This document shows positions 45,891 to 55,793 of a stretch of DNA of 64,000 nt, one piece after another (positions within the stretch are counted from its first letter, which is position 1; each line of letters opens with the position of its first letter). The DNA is from an uncultured Hyphomicrobiales bacterium (GTDB lineage: Bacteria > Pseudomonadota > Alphaproteobacteria > Rhizobiales > Beijerinckiaceae). Location of the stretch: the NCBI GenBank assembly GCA_903900975.1, contig CAIUPE010000054.1, positions 1 to 64,000 on the forward strand, in the 5' to 3' direction. Under the pieces are notes generated by a model. It made no database searches and was not told the DNA's origin. It worked only from the letters and a program-made list of their open reading frames with translations. The position numbers were made by a program, and so were the translations under genes.

Positions 45891-46573
45891 TGGCTCGTTT
45901 GGGACCCGGAACGCCGGACGCGTTGGCCCATGATCGGGCGAAGGCTCTCTCGATGGTACCGGTTTCACATGAAACATCAGCTCAACTCGACGTTTATGTC
46001 GAACGGCTGATCCGTTGGCAAAGCATTAAAAATCTGGTTGGGCCAGCAACTATACCAGTGATCTGGACCCGCCATATCGCCGATTCTGCTCAATTGGCGG
46101 GCTTTCAGCCAGAGGCGACGATCTGGGCGGATATCGGATCAGGGGCGGGGTTTCCGGGGTTGGTTTTGGCGATTCTACTTGCGGGCCGGCCAGGGTTTCA
46201 TATTCACCTTGTCGAAAGCAATGGCCGTAAAGTCGCTTTTTTGCGGGATGTTGTGCGGAATCTTGGACTACCGGCAACCATCCACGACTGTCGGATTGAA
46301 GATGCTTATCGGCAGTTGCCCGAAAAAATTGATTGCTTAACCGCCCGCGCCCTTGCCCCTTTGCGCGAATTGTTGCGTTTGCAGACGTTTATAACACAAA
46401 ATCCGTGTATAGGCTTGTTTCCAAAGGGACAAGATGTTGATGTTGAATTGACCGAAGCCGCTAAATATTGGAATATTCAAGCCGACATACACCCAAGTCT
46501 TACCGATCCGACCGCACGGATTGTCGAGGTGATAAACTTCTCGCCTCGGGCTTCTAACGGAGCTTCCGCCTGA
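45890..46573 (+). CDS. rsmG: 16S rRNA (guanine(527)-N7)-methyltransferase
   Basis: SAM-dependent methylation of G527 of 16S rRNA. The SAM site is WADIGSGAGFPGLVLAILL (about 83-101) after RHIADSAQLAGF; ESNGRKVAFLRDVVRNLGL and CLTARALAPLRELLRL are diagnostic. The ATG overlaps the mnmG stop by one base. The 227-residue length is normal. A one-mismatch parS copy lies within its codons for VSHET at 45962-45975. It is followed by parA, the classic gidA-gidB-parA-parB order. Confidence 0.95.
   Translation: MARLGPGTPDALAHDRAKALSMVPVSHETSAQLDVYVERLIRWQSIKNLVGPATIPVIWTRHIADSAQLAGFQPEATIWADIGSGAGFPGLVLAILLAGRPGFHIHLVESNGRKVAFLRDVVRNLGLPATIHDCRIEDAYRQLPEKIDCLTARALAPLRELLRLQTFITQNPCIGLFPKGQDVDVELTEAAKYWNIQADIHPSLTDPTARIVEVINFSPRASNGASA
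45962..45975. promoter_or_regulatory. parS-like site inside rsmG
   Basis: GTTTCACATGAAAC differs from the perfect parS core at 43966-43979 by one central base (G to A). It lies 2 kb from the perfect copy and 0.6 kb before parA. It could be a secondary ParB nucleation site. Confidence 0.5.
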
Positions 46574-46602
46574 CGCAGGGTTTTGTGAAAAGGTTTTTAG
46601 AG

Positions 46603-47457
46603 ATGGACACCACAGAGAACACTTCCATCCGCTTGTCACGCTCGGGTCAAAAGCCGCGCGTCTTGGCGTTGGCCAACCAGAAGGGTGGCGTTGGCAAGAC
46701 GACGACGGCGATTAACCTTGGTACGGCATTGGCTGCTATTGGCGAGCGCGTGCTGATTGTCGATCTCGATCCGCAAGGCAATGCGTCTACGGGCTTTGGT
46801 ATCGATCAAAAAAGCCGGACGGTATCGACCTATGATGTAATGACGGGCACCGCCAAGCTGGCCGATGCAATCCACGCTACAGCGGTGCCAAGATTGTTTG
46901 TCTCACCATCAACGCTTGATCTCTTGGGTTTAGAGTTAGAGATCGCAAACGATCGTGATCGCGCTCAAAAATTAAAAAAAGCTATCGCCAGCCTGCATGT
47001 CACCAAGATGTTGGCGGGTGAGGAGGGCTTTACCTATGTGCTGGTTGATTGCCCCCCTTCGTTGAATTTGCTGACCATTAATGCCATGGCCGCTGCGGAT
47101 GCCGTTGTCGTGCCTCTGCAGTGCGAGTTTTTCGCGCTGGAAGGGTTGAGCCAATTGCTTAAAACGGTCGATCAGGTACGAGAATCGCTTAATCCGCATT
47201 TGTCGATTCACGGAATCGTGCTGACGATGTTTGACGCGCGCAACAATCTTTGTTCGCAGGTCGTTGAAGACGTTCGCGCCTTTATGGGAACCAAGGTCTA
47301 CGATACGGTCATTCCTCGCAATGTCCGCGTTTCCGAGGCCCCGTCGCATGGTAAGCCCGTTTTGCTCTACGATTTGAAATCGTCCGGTGCGCAGGCCTAT
47401 TTAAGGCTAGCCTCGGAAGTCATCCAGCGCGAGCGGGCGTTACAGACCGCGGCTTGA
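46603..47457 (+). CDS. parA: Chromosome partitioning ATPase ParA
   Basis: Deviant-Walker ATPase that drives ParB-parS segregation. Walker A is NQKGGVGKTTTAINLG (signature Lys K27, K32), then VLIVDLDPQGNASTGFG, the Walker B VLVDCPPSLNLLTINAMAAADAVVVPLQCEFFALEGLSQLL in segments, and IVLTMFDARNNL. ATG at 46603 gives 284 residues; a GTG at 46585 would add six. It is chromosomal-type, without an N-terminal HTH, and lies 42 bases before parB. Confidence 0.96.
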   Translation: MDTTENTSIRLSRSGQKPRVLALANQKGGVGKTTTAINLGTALAAIGERVLIVDLDPQGNASTGFGIDQKSRTVSTYDVMTGTAKLADAIHATAVPRLFVSPSTLDLLGLELEIANDRDRAQKLKKAIASLHVTKMLAGEEGFTYVLVDCPPSLNLLTINAMAAADAVVVPLQCEFFALEGLSQLLKTVDQVRESLNPHLSIHGIVLTMFDARNNLCSQVVEDVRAFMGTKVYDTVIPRNVRVSEAPSHGKPVLLYDLKSSGAQAYLRLASEVIQRERALQTAA

Positions 47458-47499
47458 TCGGCAAGTCGCCCATTCATAGTTTGACCAAGGGGAATGATC

Positions 47500-48372
47500 A
47501 TGGCTGAGGAGCCCACCCGCTCACGTTTGGGCCGCGGACTTGCGGCATTGATTGGCGAAGTTGGGGAGGCCTCGCCTCCGGCCGAACGCGCAAAGGGTCA
47601 GCGTCGGGTCCCGACTGAATTTCTGCGCCCCAATCCCCGCAATCCGCGCCGCAGCTTTAACGAGGCCGAATTAGAAGATTTGGCAAATTCCGTTCGCGAA
47701 AAGGGAATTATTCAGCCTATCTTGGTCCGAAGCCTACCGGGCATGGATGATGTCTTCGAAATTATCGCAGGTGAACGGCGTTGGCGGGCGGCCCAGCGTG
47801 CTTCCCTGCATGACGTGCCGGTTATCGTTGTTGAGGCGGGGGATAAAGAAGCCCTTGAGATTGCGATTATCGAAAATGTGCAGCGCGCTGATCTCAACGC
47901 CCTAGAAGAAGCCGTTGGCTATGAGCAATTAATCGCCGATTACGGCTATTCGCAAAATGATCTATCGCGCATCATCGGTAAAAGTCGTAGCCACATCGCC
48001 AATACGATGCGGCTCACGCGACTGCCTGAGGGTGTCAAAACGATGTTGTCGAGCGGTGAATTGTCGGCAGGACACGCCCGCGCTTTGCTATCGGTTAAAG
48101 ATCCTGATGCCATTGCGCGTCGCATTGTCGAACGCGGTATGACGGTGCGCGATGTCGAACGTATTGCCCAAGAAGATGACAAAACCGAGAAATCGTCCGA
48201 AACGCCCCGGAAACGTGAAAAAGATCCTGATACACGGGCGCTCGAAAAGGCGATAGAAGATGTTTTGGGCTTATCGGTGTCGATATCGCACGGTGCCCGC
48301 GGCGGTGAATTAAGGATCAAATACCGGACCTTAGAACAACTCGACGCTGTTTGCCGCCGTTTGCGAGATTAA
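47500..48372 (+). CDS. parB: Chromosome partitioning protein ParB
   Basis: CTP-dependent clamp that loads at parS and spreads. The N-terminal ParA-interaction peptide (TRSRLGRGLAALIGE), the ParB/Srx domain with the CTP-binding motif GERRWRA (91-97) and ENVQRADLNALEEA, the HTH (NDLSRIIGKSRSHIANTMRL) and a C-terminal dimerisation domain are all present. ATG at 47500 is preferred because AAGGGG lies eight bases upstream; ATG at 47494 is too close to it. The gene overlaps holA by four bases tail to tail. Confidence 0.96.
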   Translation: MAEEPTRSRLGRGLAALIGEVGEASPPAERAKGQRRVPTEFLRPNPRNPRRSFNEAELEDLANSVREKGIIQPILVRSLPGMDDVFEIIAGERRWRAAQRASLHDVPVIVVEAGDKEALEIAIIENVQRADLNALEEAVGYEQLIADYGYSQNDLSRIIGKSRSHIANTMRLTRLPEGVKTMLSSGELSAGHARALLSVKDPDAIARRIVERGMTVRDVERIAQEDDKTEKSSETPRKREKDPDTRALEKAIEDVLGLSVSISHGARGGELRIKYRTLEQLDAVCRRLRD

Positions 48373-49400
48373 GCTCGGTTTGCCTGTGAGCGCCGTGCCG
48401 CTATCGCCAAAGTTAAACAGGCGCGTGAGGCAAGGCTCTCCCCTAAAGCGGCATTTTTGCGACAGGCGGCCTGAGCCTCGCCCAACGTGGTGATTGCACT
48501 TTCTAAACCTGGCATCGTCCATAACGAGAGATGGCGTTGAAACGCTGGGCTTCGTTTAAAGAAAATGCGCGCATTGCGCTCAACATCCGTCATGGATTGA
48601 CCCTTGTCGAGTGCAAGTCGTGACTTGGCGAGCAAGAGGGCGTGCCGCAATAGAGCGCCAATGATAACTCCGGAATCCTGTCCCTCTCTCAAGGACCGGC
48701 TGAGGGCTGAATCCGCTCCCGTGGAATCACCGGCAAAGACCGCATCGGTTAGCATATCGGTGGCGAGCGCAGACGCGTCGGCCATTATGGCCTCGATATC
48801 ACTCGCCTCCACCGTTCCTTTTCCATGACAATATAGTGCCAATTTCTCGATTTCACTGCGTGATAGAAGCCGATCGGCTCCTAACAGCGCAATCATCAAC
48901 CCTTTGGCTTCTTGAGACGCGCGAAGATGATGCTGGGAAAGAATTTCATCTATTAATCGGGGAAGATCGCGCCCTTCATCGGCATAACAAGGCACTGCTA
49001 CGGCATGTGCAGCCTTTTCAACACCAACGCGAAGCGGGTGTTTGGCCGCAAGATCGCCCGCCTCGAGAATTACCGGATTTTCGGGCCTTACCTTCAGAAG
49101 AGGCTCTAGCGATGAATTAATCTGTTTAGACCCGAGGCGAACCCATACCGCGCGGGACCCACCAAATAGTCCAAGCGTATTGGCCTCATCGACGATGCGG
49201 CTGGTGTCACTGCCGATATCGTCACCGTCCATCCGTATCAATTGAAACGCATCTTCAGGATTATCGACGAAGCTGCGTGCGATAAACCGGCTACGCTCGT
49301 GAACCAAACCGGAATCGGGTCCATAGATCAAAATCACGGAGAATTTACGATCCGGTTGTTTAACGAAGCGCTCAATATCTCCGCCTTTAAGCGCTACCAT
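48369..49400 (-). CDS. holA: DNA polymerase III delta subunit
   Basis: Clamp-loader subunit that opens the beta clamp. The 343-residue product has the HolA pattern: FSVILIYGPDSGLVHERSRFIARSF (about 20-44), NTLGLFGGSRAVWVRL, VILEAGDLAAKHPLR, and the C-terminal helical collar with LLRHALLLAKSRLAL. The P-loop is degenerate, as is normal for delta. It is the last gene of leuS-lptE-holA on the minus strand, 15 bases after lptE, an arrangement shared with many proteobacteria. Confidence 0.93.
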   Translation of the reverse strand: MVALKGGDIERFVKQPDRKFSVILIYGPDSGLVHERSRFIARSFVDNPEDAFQLIRMDGDDIGSDTSRIVDEANTLGLFGGSRAVWVRLGSKQINSSLEPLLKVRPENPVILEAGDLAAKHPLRVGVEKAAHAVAVPCYADEGRDLPRLIDEILSQHHLRASQEAKGLMIALLGADRLLSRSEIEKLALYCHGKGTVEASDIEAIMADASALATDMLTDAVFAGDSTGADSALSRSLREGQDSGVIIGALLRHALLLAKSRLALDKGQSMTDVERNARIFFKRSPAFQRHLSLWTMPGLESAITTLGEAQAACRKNAALGESLASRACLTLAIAARRSQANRA

Positions 49401-49415
49401 GGCGGATCCTCGCCG

Positions 49416-49949
49416 TTAGGAGCGGCTCGAAAACCAGGCGGCTAGCCGGGTTTCGATCTGCTCGGCCAAAACCTTAGCAACATTGATCTGGGCGCTCTGG
49501 TTGGCTCTGACCTCCGCAAAGCGCTGCGATAGCCGATCGATGGATGCGGTGGCTACCGAAGTGCCGTCGGTCAAGACATGGCCCTTAAGGTCGGTCAGCG
49601 TATATTTAGCCGATACTTGCAACGCTGCCGCATCCGATCGGCCGGTTGTTGTGTCAACCGTCGCCGAAATCAGATGATTGGATAGAACAATATCCAATTT
49701 ATATTTCGGCTCTGTTAGATTAGCCGACCCGCCGTTCAAGTTAAAAAGTAGTTCTTCCTTTAAGTAATGACCCGCTATATCGGGAATAGGATTGATCGTT
49801 ATTGCCGATAATTCTTGCCGTGTTGAATTGCCTGCCGCTGAATTGCCATAAAGCGGCCTAACACATCCCGCGATAATCAAAACGGCAAGAAAAACGCCGC
49901 TTAAATTTAGCCAATACAGTGCGCGCTTCTTCAAGTCATACGACGACAT
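49416..49949 (-). CDS. lptE: LPS-assembly lipoprotein LptE
   Basis: Outer-membrane lipoprotein plugging the LptD barrel. The 177-residue product has a lipoprotein signal peptide: basic KKR at 7-9, a hydrophobic stretch and lipobox IIAGC with Cys29, followed by VRPLYG, the usual LptE sequence after the lipidated cysteine. ATG at 49949 overlaps the leuS end by 14 bases and has AGGA eight bases upstream. The mature part is poorly conserved, as in the family. Maturation would need lnt, also in this window. Confidence 0.9.
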   Translation of the reverse strand: MSSYDLKKRALYWLNLSGVFLAVLIIAGCVRPLYGNSAAGNSTRQELSAITINPIPDIAGHYLKEELLFNLNGGSANLTEPKYKLDIVLSNHLISATVDTTTGRSDAAALQVSAKYTLTDLKGHVLTDGTSVATASIDRLSQRFAEVRANQSAQINVAKVLAEQIETRLAAWFSSRS

Positions 49950-52563
49950 TGACGATCCTTTGGGGCACGACAACCACTTTTTTCACCGGCTTTCCTTCCA
50001 GCGCGGCTTGCACGGATTCCAACGCCAAGACCCCGGCTTCAACCGCTTTGGCGTCGGCTTCGCGGCTGATCGTGATTTCCGCACGCTTTTTGCCATTCAC
50101 CTGAACAGGGATCGTGATGTCGTTTTCAACAATCAACGTATGATCCGCCTTCGGCCACGCCGTTTCCGCAACCATGGAAGCAAACCCAAGCTCTGACCAG
50201 CATTCCTCGGCTAAATGTGGCATCATCGGTGCAATGATTTGAACAAGGAAAGCTGCTGCCTCCCGCATCGCAGCAACCCATTCTGGGCTCACAGGTTTAC
50301 CCTTCTTCACCGCCAGTTCGGCTTGAAGGGAGTTGGCCAATTCATAAGCATGGGCAACACAACGGTTGAATCTTAACCGCTCGACATCGTCTTCCACGCG
50401 AATAACCGCGCGATGGGCTGCTTTACGGATGGTGATAACGGCATCTTCCGCTGCCGCATCATGCGCATTGGGCACACCGTCAAGGTCGGCCACTTCGCCA
50501 ATGAGCCTCCATAACCGCTGGACAAAACGGGCTGCCCCTTGGACACCCTCCTCCGTCCAGATAACGTCTCGTTCGGGCGGGGAGTCGGATAGCATGAACC
50601 AGCGCGCCGTATCCGCCCCGAAAGTACCGATAATGTCATCCGGATCAATCGTATTGCGCTTCGACTTCGACATTTTTTCGATCGAGCCGATTTCTACTGG
50701 CGCACCGGTTGCTAGAAGTTTGGCCGACCGATCAGCCCCGTCTGAAACAATCTCGATTTCAGCAGGCGAGACCCATTGTCCGCTGGCGTCTCGATAGGTC
50801 TCGTGCACCACCATCCCTTGAGTGAACAAGCCATCGAAGGGCTCGCTTACGCCGGCATGGCCAGTCTTTTTCATCGCACGGGTAAAAAAGCGGGAGTAGA
50901 GGAGATGCAAAATCGCATGCTCGATACCACCAATATATTGGTTAACGGGCAGCCAACTATCGACCGCCGGGCGGTCCGTTGGCTGATCGTCCATCCATGG
51001 ATTGGTAAACCGCGCGAAGTACCATGATGAATCGACGAACGTATCCATCGTATCCGTTTCGCGCCGCGCTGGCTTGCCGCATTGCGGACATCCGACATGT
51101 TTCCACGTCGGATGACGATCCAACGGATTGCCCGGCACGTCGAAGGTTACGTCTTCCGGCAGTTTAACTGGTAAATCCTTGATCGGAACCGGAACCGTAC
51201 CACACACCTCGCAATGGATAATCGGAATCGGGCAACCCCAATAACGTTGGCGTGAAATACCCCAATCGCGCAGGCGGAAATTAACTTTACGCTTACCAAT
51301 CGGAGCAGAACCCAGGGTTACGGCTTCAAGACGCTTGGCGACTTCCTCTTTGGCGGCTGCAATGGTAAAGCCGTCTAAAAAAGCCGAATTGCAGATCAAT
51401 CCTTCGCCATCATAGGGCGTGTCACCCACCTGATAGGTTTTGGGATTCTGATCCGCCGGACATACAACGGTTTTGATTGGCAAATGATAGGCCGTCGCAA
51501 AATCAAAATCGCGCTGGTCATGGGCTGGACAACCGAAAATGGCACCGGTGCCATAATCCATCAGGATGAAATTGGCGACATAAACCGGAATCATCCAAGT
51601 GGGATCAAACGGATGGGCAACACGAATACCCGTATCGAAGCCTTTTTTCTCTGCCTTATCAATCGCTTCTTGAGCGGTACCCATGCGACGACATTCGTCG
51701 ATAAAGGCGGCCAGCCCTGTATTATCGGTGGCAACTTTCTTGGCCAAGGGATGTTCGGGGGCTAGGGCTACGAAGCTGGCGCCAAACAAGGTATCGGGTC
51801 GGGTCGTGTAGATTTCAATGTCACTTTCGCCCTTTGGCGCGGTAGCCGTGTCGAGCGCGAACCGAACCGAGAGACCTTCGGAGCGGCCAATCCAGTTCTT
51901 TTGCATCAGGCGGACCTTTTCTGGCCACCTTTCCAATCCATCGAGCGCGTCGTTTAGCTCTTGCGCATAATCGGAAATTTTAAAGAACCATTGGGTAAGT
52001 TCGCGCTGTTCGACGAACGCGCCCGAACGCCAGCCGCGACCGTCGATCACTTGCTCATTGGCGAGTACCGTCTGATCTTCCGGATCCCAGTTGACCTTAG
52101 CGGTCTTGCGATCGATCAGCCCGTTGTTCAAGAAATCGATGAACATCCGCTGTTGGTGCTTGTAATAGGAAGGATCGCAGGTTGCGATTTCTCGGTGCCA
52201 GTCGAGCGATAGACCCATGCTTTTGAGCTGCGTCCGCATCGAGGCAATATTGGCATAAGTCCATGTCGCCGGATGGGTTTTATTGGCCATCGCTGCGTTT
52301 TCCGCAGGCATGCCGAAAGCATCCCAGCCCATCGGATGCAAGACATTGAACCCGCGTGCCCGCTTATAGCGGGCAACAACGTCGCCCATCGCATAATTAC
52401 GCACATGGCCCATATGGATGCGACCCGATGGATAGGGGAACATCTCCAGCACATAATATTTTGGCCGCGGATCATCATTTTTCGTGCGAAAAAGTTCGCG
52501 GGAATCCCAGGTCTGCTGCCATTTCCGCTCGGCTTCGCGGGCGTTGTAACGCTCGGTTCTCAT
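49936..52563 (-). CDS. leuS: Leucyl-tRNA synthetase
   Basis: Class I synthetase charging tRNA-Leu. HIGH motif: [15 protein letters not shown] (about 44-58). The editing domain (CP1) contains [22 protein letters not shown], and the KMSKS loop is [16 protein letters not shown] near residue 625. It also has AWRD-like [18 protein letters not shown] and a zinc-type CxxC near [10 protein letters not shown] at 52563 ([10 protein letters not shown]) gives 875 residues; the upstream extension has no homology. The stop overlaps lptE. Confidence 0.97.
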   Translation of the reverse strand: MRTERYNAREAERKWQQTWDSRELFRTKNDDPRPKYYVLEMFPYPSGRIHMGHVRNYAMGDVVARYKRARGFNVLHPMGWDAFGMPAENAAMANKTHPATWTYANIASMRTQLKSMGLSLDWHREIATCDPSYYKHQQRMFIDFLNNGLIDRKTAKVNWDPEDQTVLANEQVIDGRGWRSGAFVEQRELTQWFFKISDYAQELNDALDGLERWPEKVRLMQKNWIGRSEGLSVRFALDTATAPKGESDIEIYTTRPDTLFGASFVALAPEHPLAKKVATDNTGLAAFIDECRRMGTAQEAIDKAEKKGFDTGIRVAHPFDPTWMIPVYVANFILMDYGTGAIFGCPAHDQRDFDFATAYHLPIKTVVCPADQNPKTYQVGDTPYDGEGLICNSAFLDGFTIAAAKEEVAKRLEAVTLGSAPIGKRKVNFRLRDWGISRQRYWGCPIPIIHCEVCGTVPVPIKDLPVKLPEDVTFDVPGNPLDRHPTWKHVGCPQCGKPARRETDTMDTFVDSSWYFARFTNPWMDDQPTDRPAVDSWLPVNQYIGGIEHAILHLLYSRFFTRAMKKTGHAGVSEPFDGLFTQGMVVHETYRDASGQWVSPAEIEIVSDGADRSAKLLATGAPVEIGSIEKMSKSKRNTIDPDDIIGTFGADTARWFMLSDSPPERDVIWTEEGVQGAARFVQRLWRLIGEVADLDGVPNAHDAAAEDAVITIRKAAHRAVIRVEDDVERLRFNRCVAHAYELANSLQAELAVKKGKPVSPEWVAAMREAAAFLVQIIAPMMPHLAEECWSELGFASMVAETAWPKADHTLIVENDITIPVQVNGKKRAEITISREADAKAVEAGVLALESVQAALEGKPVKKVVVVPQRIVNVVV

Positions 52564-52690
52564 GTCAATTCCGACTAATTGTACTGTGCAATAAAATACC
52601 TTCGCGCAAACGCTTGCGCCGCGCGGCTCAACCAGACTAGGACACGATTTAGGCCTTGGGGTCAATCTTTCCAAAACGGGAGCACAAGTA

Positions 52691-53371
52691 ATGTCGGCGG
52701 ATTTGGATCAGGATGTGGTAACACGGCTTCGTCAGGTGCGATCTGAGATTGATCGGGCGGCACGGGATGCGGGCCGAAAGCCTTCCGCCGTTACACTGGT
52801 TGCGGTTTCCAAAACTTATTTTGCCGATGCGATCGAGCCCGTTCTCGAAGATGGCCAACGTATTTTTGGCGAAAATCGCGTGCAAGAATCACAAGCCAAA
52901 TGGCCGGATTTGAAGGCTCGCTTTCCGGACGTAGAGCTGCATCTGATTGGTCCTTTGCAAAGCAACAAGGCGAAAGAAGCGGTCGCGCTCTTTGACGTCA
53001 TCGAAACCGTTGATCGGCCGTCGATTGCGGAAGCGCTTGCGAAAGAATTTTCTAAAACCGACCGTCGACCCAAACTTTATGTTCAGGTCAATACGGGCGA
53101 AGAAGCGCAAAAGGCGGGGATTGCTCCGCAAGAGGCGGATGCGTTTTTAAGGCGCTGTCGCGACGAATGGCATTTGCCGATCGAGGGCTTGATGTGCATC
53201 CCGCCGGTCGATGAACCGCCTTCGGCTCATTTCGGGCTATTGGCAAAAATTGCGGCACGAAACGGCCTCAAAACTCTATCGATGGGGATGAGTGCCGATT
53301 TTGAGGCCGCTATCCAGATGGGCGCTACCCATGTTCGGGTCGGGAGCGCCATTTTCGGTCACCGTGCCTAA
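52691..53371 (+). CDS. YggS-family pyridoxal phosphate homeostasis protein
   Basis: Small PLP-binding protein of the YggS/PROSC family that affects PLP and amino-acid homeostasis without known catalysis. The PLP lysine lies in [19 protein letters not shown] (about 35-53), then [27 protein letters not shown], and [27 protein letters not shown] at the C-terminus. GGGAG precedes the ATG. The 226-residue length is normal. It is divergent from leuS and overlaps the HAD gene tail to tail by four bases. Confidence 0.94.
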   Translation: MSADLDQDVVTRLRQVRSEIDRAARDAGRKPSAVTLVAVSKTYFADAIEPVLEDGQRIFGENRVQESQAKWPDLKARFPDVELHLIGPLQSNKAKEAVALFDVIETVDRPSIAEALAKEFSKTDRRPKLYVQVNTGEEAQKAGIAPQEADAFLRRCRDEWHLPIEGLMCIPPVDEPPSAHFGLLAKIAARNGLKTLSMGMSADFEAAIQMGATHVRVGSAIFGHRA

Positions 53372-54042
53372 CGTTTGCCGGTGCGATCCCGTAGATAGCG
53401 GCGCAGCTCGTCATCGCGGTAATCGGTTGCCGCAAGGGTTGCGCCTGTAGCGATCAGGGTAGGCCCATCAAGCGATGTCGTCATGCCGATAACACCGAGT
53501 TCGGCCGCTTTTGCCGAAGCCACGCCAGCTTTTGAATCCTCGAAGGCCACGCTACGCGCTGCATCACCATTGAGGCGGGCTAGTCCCGTGAGATACGGAA
53601 GCGGATGAGGCTTAGCGTGGGCAAGGTCATCGGCAAGAATGACCGCGGTGAATCGATCGGTAGCCTTAAGGCTTGAAAGCACCAAGGTCGCGTTTTCACG
53701 GGGGGCGTTGGTTACCGCCGCATACCGCAACCCCACCGAATCGGCCCAGTCCAAAATATCGATCAAACCTTCCAGCGGAACCATATCGGTTGCCAATTCA
53801 CGAAAACGGGCTTCCTTCCGATGGCCAATCGCTTCATGCTCGCTGACGGGCACATGGGGGAGTAGGTCGGCGAAGATGGCGCTGTTGATGCGACCCGACA
53901 CCTGCGTTTTATAGGTCTCCTCATCGACCTCCACCCCGTAAAGACGTGTGATGTCGTTGAAGGCGAGGATATGGATTCGGTCCGTGTCGACCAGCGTTCC
54001 ATCAATATCAAAGAGTAGACAGGCTTCGGTGCTTTGGGACAC
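53368..54042 (-). CDS. HAD-superfamily hydrolase (beta-phosphoglucomutase/phosphatase-like)
   Basis: The nucleophile motif is LLFDIDGTLVDTDRIH (about 9-24), motif II lies in AAVTNAPRENA (Thr/Asn, about 110-120), the Lys in DDLAHAKPHPLPYL and the metal-binding Asp in VAFEDSKAGVASAKAAEL. A helical cap domain at about 25-80 places it with subfamily IA phosphatases or sugar-phosphate mutases. The substrate cannot be read from sequence. GTG at 54042 is the start, and there are 12 bases to the L,D-transpeptidase stop upstream. Confidence 0.87.
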   Translation of the reverse strand: MSQSTEACLLFDIDGTLVDTDRIHILAFNDITRLYGVEVDEETYKTQVSGRINSAIFADLLPHVPVSEHEAIGHRKEARFRELATDMVPLEGLIDILDWADSVGLRYAAVTNAPRENATLVLSSLKATDRFTAVILADDLAHAKPHPLPYLTGLARLNGDAARSVAFEDSKAGVASAKAAELGVIGMTTSLDGPTLIATGATLAATDYRDDELRRYLRDRTGKR

Positions 54043-54054
54043 GATTGGGTACTT

Positions 54055-54579
54055 TCAATGAATGATCAGGCGCGCTTTAGCGTGGAGGCGAGGCAGCAGG
54101 AGCTCCATGCCTTTACGGTCCAAAGCGATACAGCCCTCTGTAGGCGTGAAGCCATCGCGTGCGAGATGAATGAAAATGGCACTGCCGCGCCCGCGGGTGG
54201 CAGGTCGACGGTTCCAATCCGTTTCAATCACAATGTCATAGAGACGATCTTGTCGCCAGAGCGTCTCATGCGAAAAGCGGCTTGGTCGGCGGATCAACCG
54301 GTTATACCGATGGGATAAGGCATCATCGCACCAGCCATCGTTCGGCGTAATGGATTTGGCTGGTAGGGCAAAGGATCGCGTGCGCCACTGGTCGCTGCGA
54401 AAATACACCGCGACAGGGCGCAGAACGGCGCGAGGCGTTCCGCCATCGCCTTCGCGCTTCCGGGTTACACTTCCGGCGCGGCCAAGCGCACAAGGAAGCG
54501 TTATTGGCCCAAGCCGCAAAATGCCGCGTTGGTGATCGGTCGGATGATGATAGAGATGAACCGTGGTCTGATGTACCAT
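54055..54579 (-). CDS. L,D-transpeptidase (YkuD-fold) family protein
   Basis: The 174-residue product matches the small YkuD-fold group (COG3786-like). The catalytic Cys is in TPTEGCIALDRKGMELLL (about 145-162) with the His in AIFIHLARDGF about 15 residues earlier. LGRAGSVTRKREGDGGTPRAV near 33-53 is characteristic. No clear signal peptide is seen, so localisation is uncertain; some relatives are annotated as exported. L,D-transpeptidases form 3-3 cross-links or anchor lipoproteins; the activity here is inferred from the fold only. Confidence 0.84.
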   Translation of the reverse strand: MVHQTTVHLYHHPTDHQRGILRLGPITLPCALGRAGSVTRKREGDGGTPRAVLRPVAVYFRSDQWRTRSFALPAKSITPNDGWCDDALSHRYNRLIRRPSRFSHETLWRQDRLYDIVIETDWNRRPATRGRGSAIFIHLARDGFTPTEGCIALDRKGMELLLPRLHAKARLIIH

Positions 54580-54679
54580 GAACGGATCCGAAAGGTGTCA
54601 AGCCTTGTAAAAGGGACTGATGCTGGTCTACCCACGCAACCATCTTGGGGCAAGTCCGTGAACAAGGTTTGGGGAGCAG

Positions 54680-55357
54680 ATGGCTGAAGGACTTTCGATT
54701 CTGCTGATGGCGCCGGATCTGGATCAGGCAGCCGCTATAACCGAACAATTGGTGCTGGACCCGGGCCTATCGGTTTCAACGCTCAGAAACCCACCCTATT
54801 TTTCCGGTCCTCTTGAGGCCGAACGATATGATCTGGCCCTTGGACTTGGCGCGTCCATCAAGTCTGTCGATGACTTGCGTATCGCAGGTTACCGGGGACC
54901 GGTTCTGGTGCTTGCTCGCGAAGCAATTGTTGTCGACGGGGTTGATTATCTCCCGTTGCCAACCCGGGTATCGATTCTTTTGGCCCGCATCCGCAGTGTG
55001 ATCCGTTCATTTGAAGCGCGCGAAGACCCTTGGCTTACCATTGGCGCGTTCCGCCTTATGCTCGGCTCGAAGACCCTAATTGGGCCAGACGGCCTCGTTC
55101 AAAAGCTGACCGATAAAGAAACTGACATTTTGCGTTTTATGCATCGCGCGGGCGGCGAGATTGTTACCCGGGAGGTCTTGTTGGCTGAAGTCTGGGGCTA
55201 TAATGCACGTGTCAGTACCCATACGCTTGAAACTCATATTTATAGGCTCCGCCAAAAAATCGAGTTGGATCCGGCCAATGCTGGTCTACTCGTAACCGAA
55301 GCGGGCGGTTACCGTCTCGTTGAGGGACAAGAAGGAAAACAATCGAATGGCGCTTGA
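54680..55357 (+). CDS. OmpR-type winged-helix regulator with degenerate receiver
   Basis: The C-terminal half (about 115-215) is a clear OmpR/PhoB winged helix: LTDKETDILRFMHRAGGEIVTREVLLAEVWGYNARVSTHTLETHIYRLRQKIE in segments, ending TEAGGYRL. The N-terminal half is receiver-like in pattern (SILLMAPDLDQAAAI ... RYDLALGLGAS ... GPVLVLAREA) but has Gly/Leu where the phospho-acceptor Asp is expected (about residues 55-56), and the usual switch Lys is not evident. It is probably a pseudo-receiver acting without phosphorylation. The downstream cyclic-nucleotide-binding gene starts inside its last codons. Confidence 0.83.
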   Translation: MAEGLSILLMAPDLDQAAAITEQLVLDPGLSVSTLRNPPYFSGPLEAERYDLALGLGASIKSVDDLRIAGYRGPVLVLAREAIVVDGVDYLPLPTRVSILLARIRSVIRSFEAREDPWLTIGAFRLMLGSKTLIGPDGLVQKLTDKETDILRFMHRAGGEIVTREVLLAEVWGYNARVSTHTLETHIYRLRQKIELDPANAGLLVTEAGGYRLVEGQEGKQSNGA

Positions 55358-55790
55358 TGACGAAATTGCTTTGTTGCGGCGCTTGGATTTTTTCGATGTT
55401 TTCGAGCAAGATCAGCTTCGATTGATGCTGTTTGCTGCGGATCGGCGCGTATTGAGGCCGCATGAGATACTTTTTATGCGGGGCGATGCGGCACAAGAAG
55501 GTTATCTGGTCCAATCCGGTCTCGTGGCCCTTCTTTCGGACGATAGCCAAGTGGTCGAACAAGTGCGGCCGGGAATGTTGATTGGTGAATACGCTTTGCT
55601 AACACCGGGCGAGCGTTTGACGACGGCGGTAGCGCGAGAGGCCACGAGCCTTATTGTCTTGCCACGTAAATTGATTGTGCGGCTGCTTACGGAATATCCC
55701 GATGTTGCCGCGGCCTTGCGACAAAAACTGGTGAGCCGGGCCGAATCCTTTAAAAACGCCATCGAAAAGATCGGCGAGCCACGCCTTTAA
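55347..55790 (+). CDS. Cyclic-nucleotide-binding (Crp-like sensor) domain protein
   Basis: The 147-residue protein is a stand-alone cNMP-binding beta-roll: LLRRLDFFDVFEQDQLRLML (about 8-27), EILFMRGDAAQEGYLVQSGLVALL (about 43-66), GMLIGEYALLTPGERLTTAVAREATSLIVLPRKLI. The phosphate-binding cassette reads GEYALLTPGERLTTAVA, missing the canonical Arg-Ser/Ala pattern in full, so the ligand is uncertain. There is no DNA-binding domain. ATG at 55347 has AAGGAA upstream and overlaps the regulator's stop, suggesting the two function together. Confidence 0.82.
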   Translation: MALDDEIALLRRLDFFDVFEQDQLRLMLFAADRRVLRPHEILFMRGDAAQEGYLVQSGLVALLSDDSQVVEQVRPGMLIGEYALLTPGERLTTAVAREATSLIVLPRKLIVRLLTEYPDVAAALRQKLVSRAESFKNAIEKIGEPRL

Positions 55791-55793
55791 GGT

